A stretch of 64,000 bases of DNA, from contig CAWBXO010000001.1 in NCBI GenBank assembly GCA_963792785.1, positions 868,001-932,000 on the forward strand. Direction: 5' to 3'. Below are positions 1-8,782 of this stretch, piece by piece. This DNA comes from CAWIMX01 sp963792785. Lineage in GTDB: Bacteria > Acidobacteriota > Vicinamibacteria > Vicinamibacterales > CAVVIG01. Position 1 is the first letter of the stretch; each line of letters begins with the position of its first letter. The position numbers were made by a program, and so were the translations under genes. The notes beneath the pieces were generated by a model. It saw nothing but the letters and a program-made list of their open reading frames with translations, was not told the DNA's origin and ran no database searches.

Positions 1-12
1 CTGGTCGGTCAT
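1..12 (-). CDS. possible 5' end of a leftward gene (partial)
   Basis: An ATG on the minus strand at 12-10 opens a frame reading Met-Thr-Asp-Gln before the window ends. It lies downstream of the UbiX-like gene in the same direction, where a further menaquinone gene would fit. MqnE, the true aminofutalosine synthase, is otherwise missing from this cluster, but four codons cannot identify anything. Only the start codon and the context are seen. Confidence 0.25.
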
Positions 13-30
13 GGCAGCACGCGGTCCACG

Positions 31-87
31 CACCTGGCACCCGGGACCGGGCACGTTCCAGGCCCCAGGCCCCAGGCCCCAGGCACC
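31..87. repeat. tandem CAGGCCC words after the ubiX-like gene
   Basis: The gap after the ubiX-like stop codon (89-91) is filled by CCAGGCC/CCCAGGC words in tandem (about 58-86) following a degenerate ACCGGGCAC stretch. A related word recurs at 43497-43560 between prfB and lnt. It is a small member of the stop-codon-proximal word-repeat class seen across the window. Confidence 0.7.
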
Positions 88-88
88 T

Positions 89-715
89 TCACTGGCCGGC
101 CTTCCCCGTCCACGGCGGATAGAGTTCGTTCTCGAAGCCCAGCCCGGCCAGAATCTTCCCGGCCATGAAGTCGGCGAGGTCGTCGAGGGTCTTCGGCATC
201 TGGTAGAACGCCGGCATCGCGGGCAGGATCATCGCGCCGGCTTCGGCGCACAGGACCATGTTGCGCAGCTGCGGCAGGCTCATCGGCGTCTCGCGCGGCA
301 CGATCACCAGGCGGCGCTTTTCTTTCAACATGACGTCGGCGGCGCGCTCGACGAGGTTGCGCGACAGGCCGTTGGCGACGCCGGCCAGCGTCTTCATCGA
401 GCACGGCACGATCGCCATCCCGCTGCATCCGTGGCTGCCGCTCGCAATCGTCGCGCCCAGATCGCGGTTGCTGTGCACGGTGATCGAGCCGGCCTCGACC
501 TCCTGGCCATAGCGCGACGCGAGGAACGGCATCAGCCGATCGACCGACGCCTCGTCGCCCAGCTCGTCGCGCAGCAGGCGGCGGCCGTAGTCCGACACGA
601 CGAGTTCCACGTGCAGGCCCCGAGCGGTGAGCGCCGCCAGCGTGCGCACGGCGTAAATCGCGCCGCTCGCGCCCGTGACGGCGATGGCGACCGACGGCTG
701 CCGCTCACTCGGCAT
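89..715 (-). CDS. ubiX: UbiX-like flavin prenyltransferase (menaquinone pathway, MqnL-type)
   Basis: Intact 208-residue protein of the UbiX/Pad1 family, which makes the prenylated FMN cofactor that UbiD-type decarboxylases need. Visible family features are the N-terminal VTGASGAIYAVR loop, the HSNRDLGATIASG segment, PCSMKTLAGVANG and the VPRETPMSLPQL motif near the C-terminus. It is the last gene of the leftward menaquinone operon and its ATG overlaps the end of the prenyltransferase gene by about 11 bases. With the UbiD-like gene at 6.3-7.8 kb and the UbiA-like gene next door it probably performs the late decarboxylation and prenylation steps of the futalosine route (MqnL/M/P) rather than ubiquinone synthesis. 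The family call is firm; the pathway assignment rests on context. Confidence 0.9.
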   Translation of the reverse strand: MPSERQPSVAIAVTGASGAIYAVRTLAALTARGLHVELVVSDYGRRLLRDELGDEASVDRLMPFLASRYGQEVEAGSITVHSNRDLGATIASGSHGCSGMAIVPCSMKTLAGVANGLSRNLVERAADVMLKEKRRLVIVPRETPMSLPQLRNMVLCAEAGAMILPAMPAFYQMPKTLDDLADFMAGKILAGLGFENELYPPWTGKAGQ

Positions 716-1574
716 AGATCGACACCGCCAGGACGACCAGATAGAGGATGCCGACGTAGCCGTTCAGGTCGAACGCCCGCTTCACCTGCGACAGATCGTC
801 GGCGCGGACGAGCGACTGCTCGTAGACGAGCAGCATCGCGACCACGGCGACGCCCGCCGAGGTAGATGGCGCCGAGCGGCACGACGAAGCCGAGCAGCAG
901 GAGCGCGCCCACGGCGAGCGACGTGCATGCAGCCGCGAGATCAGCGAGCGACCCGCGGACGCCGAACCGCACGGGAATCGACTGCAGCCCCTGCGCGCGA
1001 TCGAAGTCGAGATCCTGGCAGGCGTAGAGCACGTCGAACCCGCCGACCCACGCGCCGATCGCGAGGCCGAGCAGCCACGGCTCCCAGCCGCCGCGGCCGC
1101 CGACGGCAAGCCACCCGCCGACCGGCGCGACGGCCATCGCCAGGCCGAGGAACAACTGCGTCCACGTGGTGTAGCGCTTGGCGAGCGAATACCAGAAGAC
1201 GATCGCGAGCGCCACGGGCGACGAGCGCCAGGCAGAGCGTGCTGATCTGCGAGGCGCCGACCACGAACACGACCGACGCCACGGCGACGAACGCCACCGC
1301 CTCGCCGCGGCGCATCGCGCCGCGCGGCAGCTCGCGATTCGCGGTCCGGGGATTCAGCGCGTCGAAGCGCGCGTCGACCAGCCGGTTGAACCCCATGGCC
1401 GCGCTGCGCGCCGCCACCATGCAGACGACGAATCCAGCCGACGACCGGCCAGGTGAGGGGCACCCGCCGCGCCGCCAGCAGCGCGCCCGCCAGCGCGAAC
1501 GGCAGCGCGAACACGGAGTGGCTGAACCGGACGAACGAGAGATAGCGTGCGTCAGGCGGGTCATTCGCAGCCAT
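705..1574 (-). CDS. UbiA-family prenyltransferase (MqnP-type), frameshifted
   Basis: Integral membrane aromatic prenyltransferase attaching the isoprenoid tail to the quinone precursor. It starts MAANDPPDARYLSFVRFSHS. The first Asp-rich motif, DARFDALNPRTANRELPRG, and the second, DLDFDRAQGLQSIPVRFG, are both present but in different reading frames. The frame changes near 1435, 1215 and 860, and the final residues SIYAE return to the first frame. The full-length product would be about 285 residues, normal for the family. The ATG at 1574 lies inside the end of the amidohydrolase gene and the stop overlaps the UbiX-like start, so the genes are translationally packed. The shifts match the error pattern of this half of the window. 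Confidence 0.85.
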   Translation of the reverse strand: MAANDPPDARYLSFVRFSHSVFALPFALAGALLAARRVPLTWPVVGWIRRLHGGGAQRGHGVQPAGRRALRRAESPDRESRAAARRDAPRRGGGVRRRGVGRVRGRRLADQHALPGARRPWRSRSSSGIRSPSATPRGRSCSSAWRWPSRRSAGGLPSAAAAAGSRGCSASRSARGSAGSTCSTPARISTSIARRGCSRFPCGSASAGRSLISRLHARRSPWARSCCSASSCRSAPSTSAGVAVVAMLLVYEQSLVRADDLSQVKRAFDLNGYVGILYLVVLAVSIYAE

Positions 1575-2786
1575 CGAATCTGGTCGGGCGTCGACGCCCG
1601 CCTACCAGATATTCTTCCACATCGTCCGCATCCGGCGGCAGGGCGACCGCGATCAGGCGCGCGCGCCTTGCCCGGCTCGATCGTGCCGTATTCGGCGTCG
1701 AAGCCGAGCGCCTGCGCGCCGTCGATCGTCGCGCTGGCGAGCAGCCGGTCCGCGGGCACGTCCGGCGCGAGCGCGCGCATCGTGGCCAGCTCGGCGAACA
1801 CGTTGAGGTCGGGCGCGCTCGCCAGGCTGTCGGTCCCGACGGCGACGCTGCACGCCCGAACGCGTAGAAGTCGCTCGATCGGCGGCGCCCCGGCGCCGGT
1901 GTGGCCGTTGCTGCGCGGACAGGTCACGAGCGTGGTGCCGCGCGCCGCGAGCCGCGCCAGATCCTGCGGTCGTCATCTGCACGCCGTGGACCGCGAGCAC
2001 GCCGGGCGTCGAGGAACCCGGCCTCGTCGAGGTACTCGACCGGGCCGACACCCGGCGCGACGCCACGACGGATCCCAGGCGCCCACGTCCTCGAGCAACG
2101 CGCGCCACGGGCCGCCGCCGGTCTCGCATGAACTCGACTTCTTCCGCCGACTCCGCAGATGCACGCTGCACGGGACGAACGGCCGCCGCTCGGCCGCCTG
2201 CCGGATGGCGCGAAACACGAGCGGCGCGACCGAATACGGCGCGTGCGCCGCCAGGCTGGTCCGGATGTGCGTGGACGGTTCGAGCGCGTCGAGCTCGCGG
2301 CACGCGCGATCGACGAACTCCGCCGCGCCTTCGGCGCGTTGAAGCGGATCAGCTCGTAGAACACGACGCCGGCGAGCGGGCTGCGCGTCGAGCGGACCGC
2401 AGGTGACAGCGTGTTGCTGATGTCGCCGACCAGGGCCGTGCCGGCCGCCACCGACTCGCTCGATCGCCGCGGCGATGCCCTCCATGATGGCGGGCGCCCG
2501 TGGATCGGTCTGCTGGCGCCGCGCGCCGACCACGCCGCGGATCCAGGTGACGAACGACGCGCTCGGCGGCACGCACGTCACGCAGGTACGACAGCTCGAG
2601 GTGCGTGTGCGCGTTGACCAGGCCGGGCAGGATGGCCGCGTGCCCCGAGGTCCACGTCGCGGCACGCCGTCCGTTGGGCAGCCGGCGGCCGAAGGCGACG
2701 ATGCGGCCGCGGTCGACGGCGACCCAGCCGTCGCGGATCGGCGGCTCCGCGATCGGCAGCACCCAGGCCGCGTGGTAGCGGATCAA
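1561..2786 (-). CDS. amidohydrolase, probable aminofutalosine deaminase, frameshifted
   Basis: Metal-dependent hydrolase of the amidohydrolase superfamily. Reading across several frames shows the N-terminal beta strand region (RYHAAWVLPIAEPP), the metal-binding NAHTHLELSYL (HxH), AHAPYSVAPLVFRAI, and the C-terminal GTDSLASAPDLNVFAEL (metal Asp) followed by EYGTIEPGK. Total length is about 400 residues. Placed directly after mqnC and mqnA, it is most likely the enzyme that deaminates aminodeoxyfutalosine to futalosine before MqnB-type hydrolysis, or a related deaminase. A TTG at 2786 overlaps the mqnC stop and is the likely start. The end at 1561 assumes one shift near 1655. Substrate is inferred from context only. 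Confidence 0.7.
1580..1608. repeat. perfect palindrome CGGGCGTCGACGCCCG inside a gene end
   Basis: A 16-base perfect palindrome (1585-1600) is flanked by CTGGT on the left and ACCAG on the right, giving a hairpin of about 29 bases. It forms the last dozen codons of the amidohydrolase and lies just before the UbiA-like start codon. It looks like another repeat word captured in frame at the 3' end of a gene. Confidence 0.65.
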
Positions 2787-3999
2787 TGCTGGATGACGCC
2801 GCAGCTCGATTTTGCCGGCGCGGCTGCGGGCCGGGTAGAGGCGCAGCTCCTCGGGCACGGTCGTGTCGCCGTCCGCGCGCGCGGTCGCGAGCTCGAGCAT
2901 GCGCGGCACGTCGCGCTCGCGGAAGATCGGATCGCCGAGCACCTCGTAGTGCATGTTGCGGCGCTTGGCGATGAAGCCGGCGTCCTCGATGTTGCGCACG
3001 ATCTCGACTTCGTCCATGCAGTAGGCCGGCGCCGGCCGCGCGCACGACGTTCTCCTCGATCATCACGCTGCCCATGTCGTTGGCGCCGAAGGCCAGGCTG
3101 AGCTGCCCGACCTTGCCGCCCTGCGTGACCCACGACGCCTGCAGGTTGTCGAAGTTGTCGAGCACGATGCCGCGCGATCGCGAGCGTGCGCAGGTAGTCG
3201 ACGCCGGTCGCCTCCGTGCCCTGCGAGCTCGGTGTGCTCGGGCTGGTAGCTCCAGGTGATGAACGCCGTGAAGCCGCCGGTTTCGTCCTGCAGCTCGCGC
3301 AGGCGCAACAGGTGCTCGATGCGCTCCTCGTCGGTCTCGACCGTGCCGTACATCATCGTGGCCGTCGTGCGCAGGCCGGCGCGGTGCGCGTGGCGCATGA
3401 CGTCGAGCCACTCGTCGGCCGTCGCCTTGCCGTAGCAGTGCAGCAGCTTGCGCACGCGGTCGACGAGGATCTCGGCGCCGCCGCCGGGGATGCTGTCGAG
3501 CCCGGCCGCGATCAGCCGGTCGATGCACCTGCGGCACCGGCAGCTGCGACAGGCGCGACAGGTGGATCACCTCGGGCGGCGACAGCGCGTGCAGCTTGAA
3601 GTCGGGATACCGCGCCTTGATGGCGCGGAACAGGTCCTCGTACCACGTCAGCGGCAGGTCGGGGTTGTGGCCGCCCTGCAGCAGCAGCTGCACGCCGCCG
3701 ACCGCGATCGTCTCGTCGATCTTCCGGAAGAGCTCGTCGAAGCCGAGGACGTAGCCCTCGGCGCGATCCGACGTGCCGGTAGAACGCGCAGAAGTTGCAC
3801 TTCGCGACGCAGACGTTCGTGTAGTTGACGTTGCGGTCGATGATGTAGGTGACGACGCCGTCGGGGTGCTTGCGGGCGCGGACCTCGTCGGCCAGCCGGC
3901 CGAGCAGCGCCGTCGGCGCCTGGCGGTACAGCTCGAGCGCCTCGGCGGCGATCGACGCCGCCCGCCCGCCCGCACTTTGTCCGCCATCCGGTCGATCAT
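2783..3999 (-). CDS. mqnC: cyclic dehypoxanthine futalosine synthase MqnC, frameshifted
   Basis: Radical SAM enzyme that cyclises dehypoxanthine futalosine in menaquinone synthesis. The cluster motif is intact: NYTNVCVAKCNFCAFYR holds the CX3CX2C cysteines. Further family blocks follow: VQLLLQGGHNPDLPLTWYED, LHALSPPEVIHLSRLS, TTATMMYGTVETDEERIEHL, FITWSYQPEHTELAG and the C-terminal NMHYEVLGDPIFRERD. The blocks lie in different frames, with shifts near 3960, 3775, 3525, 3225, 3170 and 3035. The ATG at 3999 overlaps the mqnA stop by four bases. The NYTNVC form with CAFYR favours MqnC over MqnE. The C-terminal tail after FRERD is about 45 residues longer than I expect for the family and its exact end is uncertain. 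Confidence 0.85.
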
Positions 4000-4817
4000 G
4001 GCTCGTCAGAAGAACCGCAGCGTCGCCGTCTGGGCACCAGATCCGAGCTCGTGCAGCGTAGCGATAGAACAGCTCCAGGCCCGCGCGCTCGTCGTCGCCG
4101 AGTCGCGTACCTGATATTATCCCGCAGATATCGCGCGCCGAGCGCTTGCTGGTCCGCGTCCGTGAAATACGCGCGCGCCACGGCCTCGGCCTGCGCGACG
4201 CCCCTCGTCGCGCGCCCGCCGCAAGCGAGTCCATCTTTGCCGACCCGACGGCCCCAGGCCGCCCCGCCCAGAAGGCATAGACGAACGGCAGCCCGGTCGA
4301 CCGCGTCCACGCCTCGCCGAGATCGATCTTCTCGACGGACGCCTGACGACCGGCGCCTGACGACTCCAACAGCGCGTGGTCGCCGATCATCAGCGCCGCG
4401 TCCGCCGAGCGCAGCATCGCGTCGAGATCCGGCCCCTGGGGCGTCAGCGCCGGGTCGATGTGGAACACCCGGCGGCAGAGCACCTTCGTGAGCGCCACCG
4501 ATGTCCGCGAGCTCGTGTCGAGCGCGAGCGAGCGTGATGTCCGCCATCGGCCGCTTCGTGAAGATCGCGACCGAGGCCACCGGGCCGCGCGACGCAATCG
4601 CCAGGTCCGGCACGATGCGGTAGCCCGCGCGCGCGCCGTCGCCGCGCAGATACTCGATCGACGGAATCAGCCCGAGGTCGATGCCGCCCTCGTGCAGCAG
4701 ATCGGCGCAGCGCGACGGGATGTCGAAGCGGAGATCGAACGCGGGATCGCGATCGAGGCCGAAGACGAGCGGACGGGCATTCAGATACTCGACGGCGCCC
4801 AGCCGGACCACGCTCAT
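3996..4817 (-). CDS. mqnA: chorismate dehydratase MqnA, frameshifted
   Basis: First enzyme of the futalosine route, converting chorismate to 3-enolpyruvylbenzoate; a periplasmic-binding-protein-like fold. The N-terminus VVRLGAVEYLNARPLVFGL and the block IDLGLIPSIEYLRGDG are diagnostic, and the later DAALMIGDHALLES and WTRSTGLPFVYAFWAGRPG are typical of the family. The reading frame changes near 4535 and again near 4225-4045. Estimated product about 270 residues, normal for MqnA. The ATG overlaps the TGA of the upstream radical-SAM-like gene by four bases and the stop overlaps the mqnC start, indicating one operon. Confidence 0.88.
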   Translation of the reverse strand: MSVVRLGAVEYLNARPLVFGLDRDPAFDLRFDIPSRCADLLHEGGIDLGLIPSIEYLRGDGARAGYRIVPDLAIASRGPVASVAIFTKRPMADITLARARHELADIGGAHEGALPPGVPHRPGADAPGAGSRRDAALGGRGADDRRPRAVGVVRRRSSGVRREDRSRRGVDAVDRAAVRLCLLGGAAWGRRVGKDGLACGGRATRGVAQAEAVARAYFTDADQQALGARYLRDNIRYATRRRRARGPGAVLSLRCTSSDLVPRRRRCGSSDEP

Positions 4818-5701
4818 CCGCCTTCGCCAAGGCTCCGGCGGACAGGTCGCGCGATCGGCTCGAACCGGCCGTTGCGCTCGACGGGCTCCTGCCCCGCCGC
4901 CTGGATGTTGCGGCGCACGTCCTCGAGCGGCGCGCGGCGGCGGCCGTCGCTCGCCCGTCCTCGTCGCACGACACGCCGTCCAGGTCGTCGGCGCCCATCG
5001 TCAGCGCGACCTGCGCGAGCTTCGGGCCGTAGAGCGGCCAGTCCACCTGAATCGACGGCACGTTGTCCACGATCAGCCGCGCCAGCGCCACGCGCTTCAC
5101 GTCGTCGTACCCGGTGGTCGGCGCCGTACGCGTTGACGTGACGCGGCAGCGGCGCGAAGGCGCGAATCACGGCGACGCGCCGCTGCAGTTCGGCGACCGA
5201 GCGGAGGTGTTCGACCAGATCGCCGGCCGGCGTCTCCTCGAGCGTGGCGCGCGCGAGGTCGAGACCGGCGATGTTCACTTCCTCGATCGAGCGGCGCGCG
5301 TCCTGCAGCCGATCGAGCGGTGCGTCGGCGACCAGTTCAAGACCCGCGGCCTTCAGCTCCTCGAGCAACGCGCGCAGCGTGATCGGTTCGCGGGCGGCGA
5401 GCGCCTCGAGATCGGCGAGCGAGAAGCCCGACACCGGCACGCCGCCAGCAGGCCGCCGACACCGCGGCCGCGCGGTCCACGGCGGCCGCCACACTGGCGG
5501 GCGCCCCGACGATGCGCACCTCGCCGGCCGTGGGCGGCACGACGATCGGCGCGCGCGGATCCGCCGGCACTTCGACCACGCGGACGAACGTCGTCCGCGC
5601 GCCCATGCGCCGCCCGCCGCACGTCGTCGGCGAGCATGCCGAGGGAGATGATGTCGTGGCTTTCGGCGAGGGAGGCCGAGATCGGCCGCGGAGGCGGACA
5701 T
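4814..5701 (-). CDS. MqnE/CofH-family radical SAM paralogue lacking the cluster cysteines, frameshifted
   Basis: About 290 residues when read across shifts near 5660, 5600, 5455, 5120 and 4965. The N-terminus (ESHDIISLGMLADDVRRAAH then ARTTFVRVVEV) and the C-terminus (DVKRVALARLIVDNVPSIQV, GPKLAQVALTMGADDLDGVS, RNIQAAGQEPVERNGRFEPI) match the MqnE/CofH/MqnC family. Where the CX3CX2C motif should follow TTFV, the sequence runs VVEVPADPRAPIVVPP with no cysteines, and the central barrel is shortened. It therefore cannot bind the usual SAM iron-sulfur cluster. It is in the menaquinone operon directly before mqnA. A structural or regulatory partner of MqnE/MqnC, or a repurposed barrel, is possible; function is unknown. 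The precise start is uncertain. Confidence 0.6.
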   Translation of the reverse strand: MSASAADLGLPRRKPRHHLPRHARRRRAAGGAWARGRRSSAWSKCRRIRARRSSCRPRPARCASSGRPPVWRPPWTARPRCRRPAGGVPVSGFSLADLEALAAREPITLRALLEELKAAGLELVADAPLDRLQDARRSIEEVNIAGLDLARATLEETPAGDLVEHLRSVAELQRRVAVIRAFAPLPRHVNAYGADHRVRRREARGAGAADRGQRAVDSGGLAALRPEARAGRADDGRRRPGRRVVRRGRASDGRRRAPLEDVRRNIQAAGQEPVERNGRFEPIARPVRRSLGEGG

Positions 5702-5758
5702 GAAGAGAATTCTACCGTGGGCCTCAGGCCGGTGTCGGTCCTTTGCGGGTGGCCGCCG

Positions 5759-6307
5759 TCAGGGAGCCGTGGACCCGACCAGGGTGCCGGCCAGGGCCAT
5801 CATGCCGACGACGAGGAGCCAGCCCACGAGGCAGACGGCGACCGCTCGCCCGGTGCTGCGGTAATCGAGCGCCTGTCGAACAGCGACGACCATCGCCGCG
5901 AGCATCCAGATCGCCGCCACGACCGACGCGGGGCCCGCGACGCCCGGCAGGATGCCGAACACCCGCAGGAGGCCTGGCGTGCTGGCGAAGCCCAGCGTGC
6001 GCAGCAGCTCGCCCACGTCCGCCTTCGTGTCAGGTCCCGGCAGGATCCGCGTGCCCACCTGGAACGTGATGACCGCCCAGGCCGCCCACGACAGCAGCGC
6101 CACGCTGCCGAAGACGATGACGCGGGCGGGCGCGACGCCGCCGAACCCGCCGTTCCCGAAGCCGGCCGCCAGGCTCGACAGCAGGACGACCACCAGGGCC
6201 TGCCCGGTCGCGCTGCGGTCGGCCTCGACGTCCTCGTAGATCGTCGCGTCGAGGGCCGCCGCGCCGATCAGGCGCTGCAGGAAGGAGTTGCGCGCGTGGG
6301 TCGCCAT
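5759..6307 (-). CDS. YIP1-family-like membrane protein
   Basis: Intact protein of 182 residues with a soluble N-terminus (THARNSFLQRLIGAAALDATIYEDVEAD) too short for a domain, followed by four or five hydrophobic segments such as ALVVVLLSSLAAGF, VIVFGSVALLSWAAWAVI and AVCLVGWLLVVGMMALAG. The pattern 'ATIYEDVEADRSAT' then membrane helices resembles YIP1-type integral membrane proteins. ATG at 6307 was chosen because GGAGG lies immediately upstream; a TTG nine bases earlier is the alternative. It sits between the UbiD-like gene and the cysteine-less radical SAM paralogue, in the same direction. No role in quinone synthesis is known to me. Confidence 0.7.
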   Translation of the reverse strand: MATHARNSFLQRLIGAAALDATIYEDVEADRSATGQALVVVLLSSLAAGFGNGGFGGVAPARVIVFGSVALLSWAAWAVITFQVGTRILPGPDTKADVGELLRTLGFASTPGLLRVFGILPGVAGPASVVAAIWMLAAMVVAVRQALDYRSTGRAVAVCLVGWLLVVGMMALAGTLVGSTAP

Positions 6308-6316
6308 GTCCTCCAA

Positions 6317-7775
6317 CTAAGCAAGAAGCTTTCCATTGCCGAGGCGGCTCCAGATCTCGGCCGCCCGACGGCCCGCAGCCTCGGTCACGGCTATCCGTGA
6401 GGGCCACTGGCGAGTATAGCCTTCCGACGCCCACTTGCGCGTCGCGTCGATCCCCATCTTGCCGCCGTACGCCGGCAGTTCCGCGGCATCGTCCAGATCG
6501 TCGACCGGGCCTTTCGTCATCTGGACGTCGCGCATGGGATCCATGTGCGTGCCGACGATCCACGCGACCTCGCTGAGGTCGTGCACGTCCACGTCCTTGT
6601 CGACCACGATGATGGTCTTCGAGAACATCAGCTGGCCGAGCCCCCAGCACGCGTGCATGATCTTGCGCGCGTGGCCGGGATAGCGCTTGTCGATCGAGAC
6701 GATGACGAGGTTGTGGAAGATGCCTTCGGCCGGGAAGTGCATGTCCACGATCTCGGGGAGCGGTCTTGCGGATCACCGGCAGGAAGATCCGCTCGCTCGC
6801 CATGCCCAGGTAATAGTCCTCCATCGGCGGGATGCCGACGATGGTCGTGAGGTACGTCGGCTTCTTGCGGCGCGTGACGCACGTCAGGTGGAACACCGGA
6901 TAGTCGTCGGGCTGCGAATAGAAGCCGGTGTGATCGCCGAACGGTCCCTCGCGGCGCCGCTCCCCGGGCTCCACGTAGCCTTCCAGGACGATGTGCGCGC
7001 TCGCCGGGACCTCGAGATCGACGGTGACGCACTTCACGAGCTCGATCCGCCGGCGCGCGAGGAAGCCGCCGAGCAGCAGCTCGTCGAGCCCCTCGGGCAT
7101 CGGCGCCGTCGCGCAATACGTCAGCACGGGCTCCGGGCTGAGGGCGACGGCGACCTCGAGCCGTTTCCCCAACCTCTCCGCCACGCGGTGGTGCTGCGCG
7201 CCGCCCTTGTGGCGCTGCCAGTGCATGCCGGTGGTCGTGTTGTCGAACACCTGCATGCGGTACGTGCCGATGTTGCGCGTGCCGGTCTCGGGATCCTTCG
7301 TGAAGACGAGCGGCAGCGTGATGTACGGCCCGCCGTCCTCGGGCCAGCACGTGAGGATCGGCAGCTCGTCGAGCGTCCCGCCCTTCTGCACCACTTCCTG
7401 GCAGGGGGCGTCCTTCACCGTCTTCGGCATCAGGTCGCCGAGCCGGTTCACGAGCGGCAGCATCTTCAGGGCGTCGAACATGCCCTTGGGCGCCTGCGGC
7501 GTCATGAGCTCGTCGATCTCCTTCGCGAGATCGTCCAGCGAGGCCACGCCCAGCGCGAGGCACATCCGCTCCATCGATCCAAAGACATTCGCCGCGACGG
7601 GAATGTCGTAGCCGGACGGCTGCTCGAACACCAGCGCCGGGCCGCCCTTCGGCGACTTGCACGCGCGATCGATCACCGCCGCCATCTCGAGCGCCGGACT
7701 CACCGGCTCGGCGACATGAGCCAGCCACTTCCGCGTTTCGAGATCCTTCAGGAATTCCGCGAGATCAGCGTGCAT
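6317..7775 (-). CDS. UbiD-family decarboxylase (MqnM-type), one frameshift
   Basis: Prenyl-FMN-dependent decarboxylase of the UbiD family, about 485 residues. Seen in order: the N-terminal domain (DLAEFLKDLETRKWLAHV), the split-barrel part GGPYITLPLVFTKDPETGTR with NIGTYRMQVFDNTTTGMHWQ, PVLTYCATAPMPEGLDE, the key EGPFGDHTGFYSQPDDYPVF with the conserved Glu/Asp/His, and after one frameshift near 6755 the C-terminal FHNLVIVSIDKRYPGHARKI and KTIIVVDKDVDVHDLSEVAW. It opens the leftward menaquinone operon and pairs with the UbiX-like gene that supplies its cofactor. Most likely it decarboxylates the 1,4-dihydroxy-6-naphthoate-derived intermediate; that substrate is inferred from the cluster. Confidence 0.88.
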
Positions 7776-7818
7776 CGTCAAAAGACCTGTTCACGAGAAC
7801 AAATGCTCCCTGGGTGTC

Positions 7819-7845
7819 TTCTTCGGGCCTTCGGGGCTTTGAGTT
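7819..7845. repeat. degenerate CTTCGGGCCTTCGGGG word before the ubiD-like gene
   Basis: The 68-base gap between the ubiD-like start and the Gfo/Idh stop holds CTTCTTCGGGCCTTCGGGG, a variant of the CACGAAGG word found at 19.6 and 26.95 kb (CCCGAAGG in the minus orientation, followed by AAGAAGACAC as at 27.0 kb). Only one arm is present. Confidence 0.4.
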
Positions 7846-7849
7846 GCAT

Positions 7850-8782
7850 TTATGTCGTTGTCATTTTATCCGTGATGGCCTGGGCCAGGGCCAGGGCGCG
7901 GCGGCCTTCGGCGCCCGGGACGCCGGGGGCGCGGTGCGTCGTCACGGCCTCGACGAAATCGGCCAGCTCGCGCTTCAGCGGCTCTTCGTTCTCGACCGGC
8001 ACGTCTCCGCCCTGGATCGACGGCATCGGGCCGGCGCCCTTCGCGAGGCGCCACATCTCGATCTTCTGGGCCGCGTAGTCAATCGACAGGTACGCCGCGG
8101 GCTGGAAGAAGCGAATCTTGCGCGTACGCGGTCGCGGCTGATGCGGCTCGCCGTCAGGTTCGCGATGCAGCCGTTCGCGAACTTCACGCGCGCGTTGGCG
8201 ATGTCGACGCGCGGCGTGAGCACCGGCACGCCGACGGCTTCGATCGCCTCGACGTCAGACTTCACCAGCGACAGCACGACATCGAGATCGTGAATCATCA
8301 GGTCGAACACGACGTCGATGTCGAGGCTGCGCTCGGGGAACGTGCCGAGGCGGTGGACCTCGATGAAGCGGGGATCGGTCAGGAGCGGCCGCGCGGCCGC
8401 CACCGCGGGATTGAAGCGCTCGGTGTGGCCGACGGCGAGCACGACGCCCGCCTTCGCCGCCGCCGCGATCATGGCGTCGGCTTCGGCGAGGCTGCGCGCC
8501 ATCGGCTTCTCGACCAGCACGCTGACGCCCGCCTCGAGGAACGGGAGCGCGACGTGCACGTGCGCCTCCGTCGGCACAGCCACCGTCACCGCGTCGACCG
8601 TCCCCGCCAGCTCCGCGGCGTCGTAGACGGCGCGCGTGCCGTTCGCCTGCGCGATCTCGTCGGCGCGCGCGCGGTTGGTGTCGACCACCGCCGACGAGCT
8701 CCGCCCCGGGCAGCGTCGCGAGAATCCGCGCGTGGTGGCGGCCGAGATGCCCGACGCCGACGACGGCCACGCGCAGGCTCAT
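7850..8782 (-). CDS. Gfo/Idh/MocA-family dehydrogenase beside lpxI, frameshifted
   Basis: NAD(P)-dependent sugar dehydrogenase of about 310 residues. The Rossmann motif VAVVGVGHLGRHHARILA opens the protein; VSVLVEKPMARSLAEAD carries the EKP motif and AVGHTERFNPAV the GHxxRFNP block typical of this family. Shifts occur near 8695 and 8125. The ATG overlaps the lpxI stop by four bases, and lpxA lies beyond. In some bacteria a Gfo/Idh enzyme (GnnA) oxidises UDP-GlcNAc so that the partner GnnB can aminate it, giving amide-linked lipid A. GnnA is a reasonable guess from position, but no GnnB-like aminotransferase is in the window, so the substrate stays open. Confidence 0.75.
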
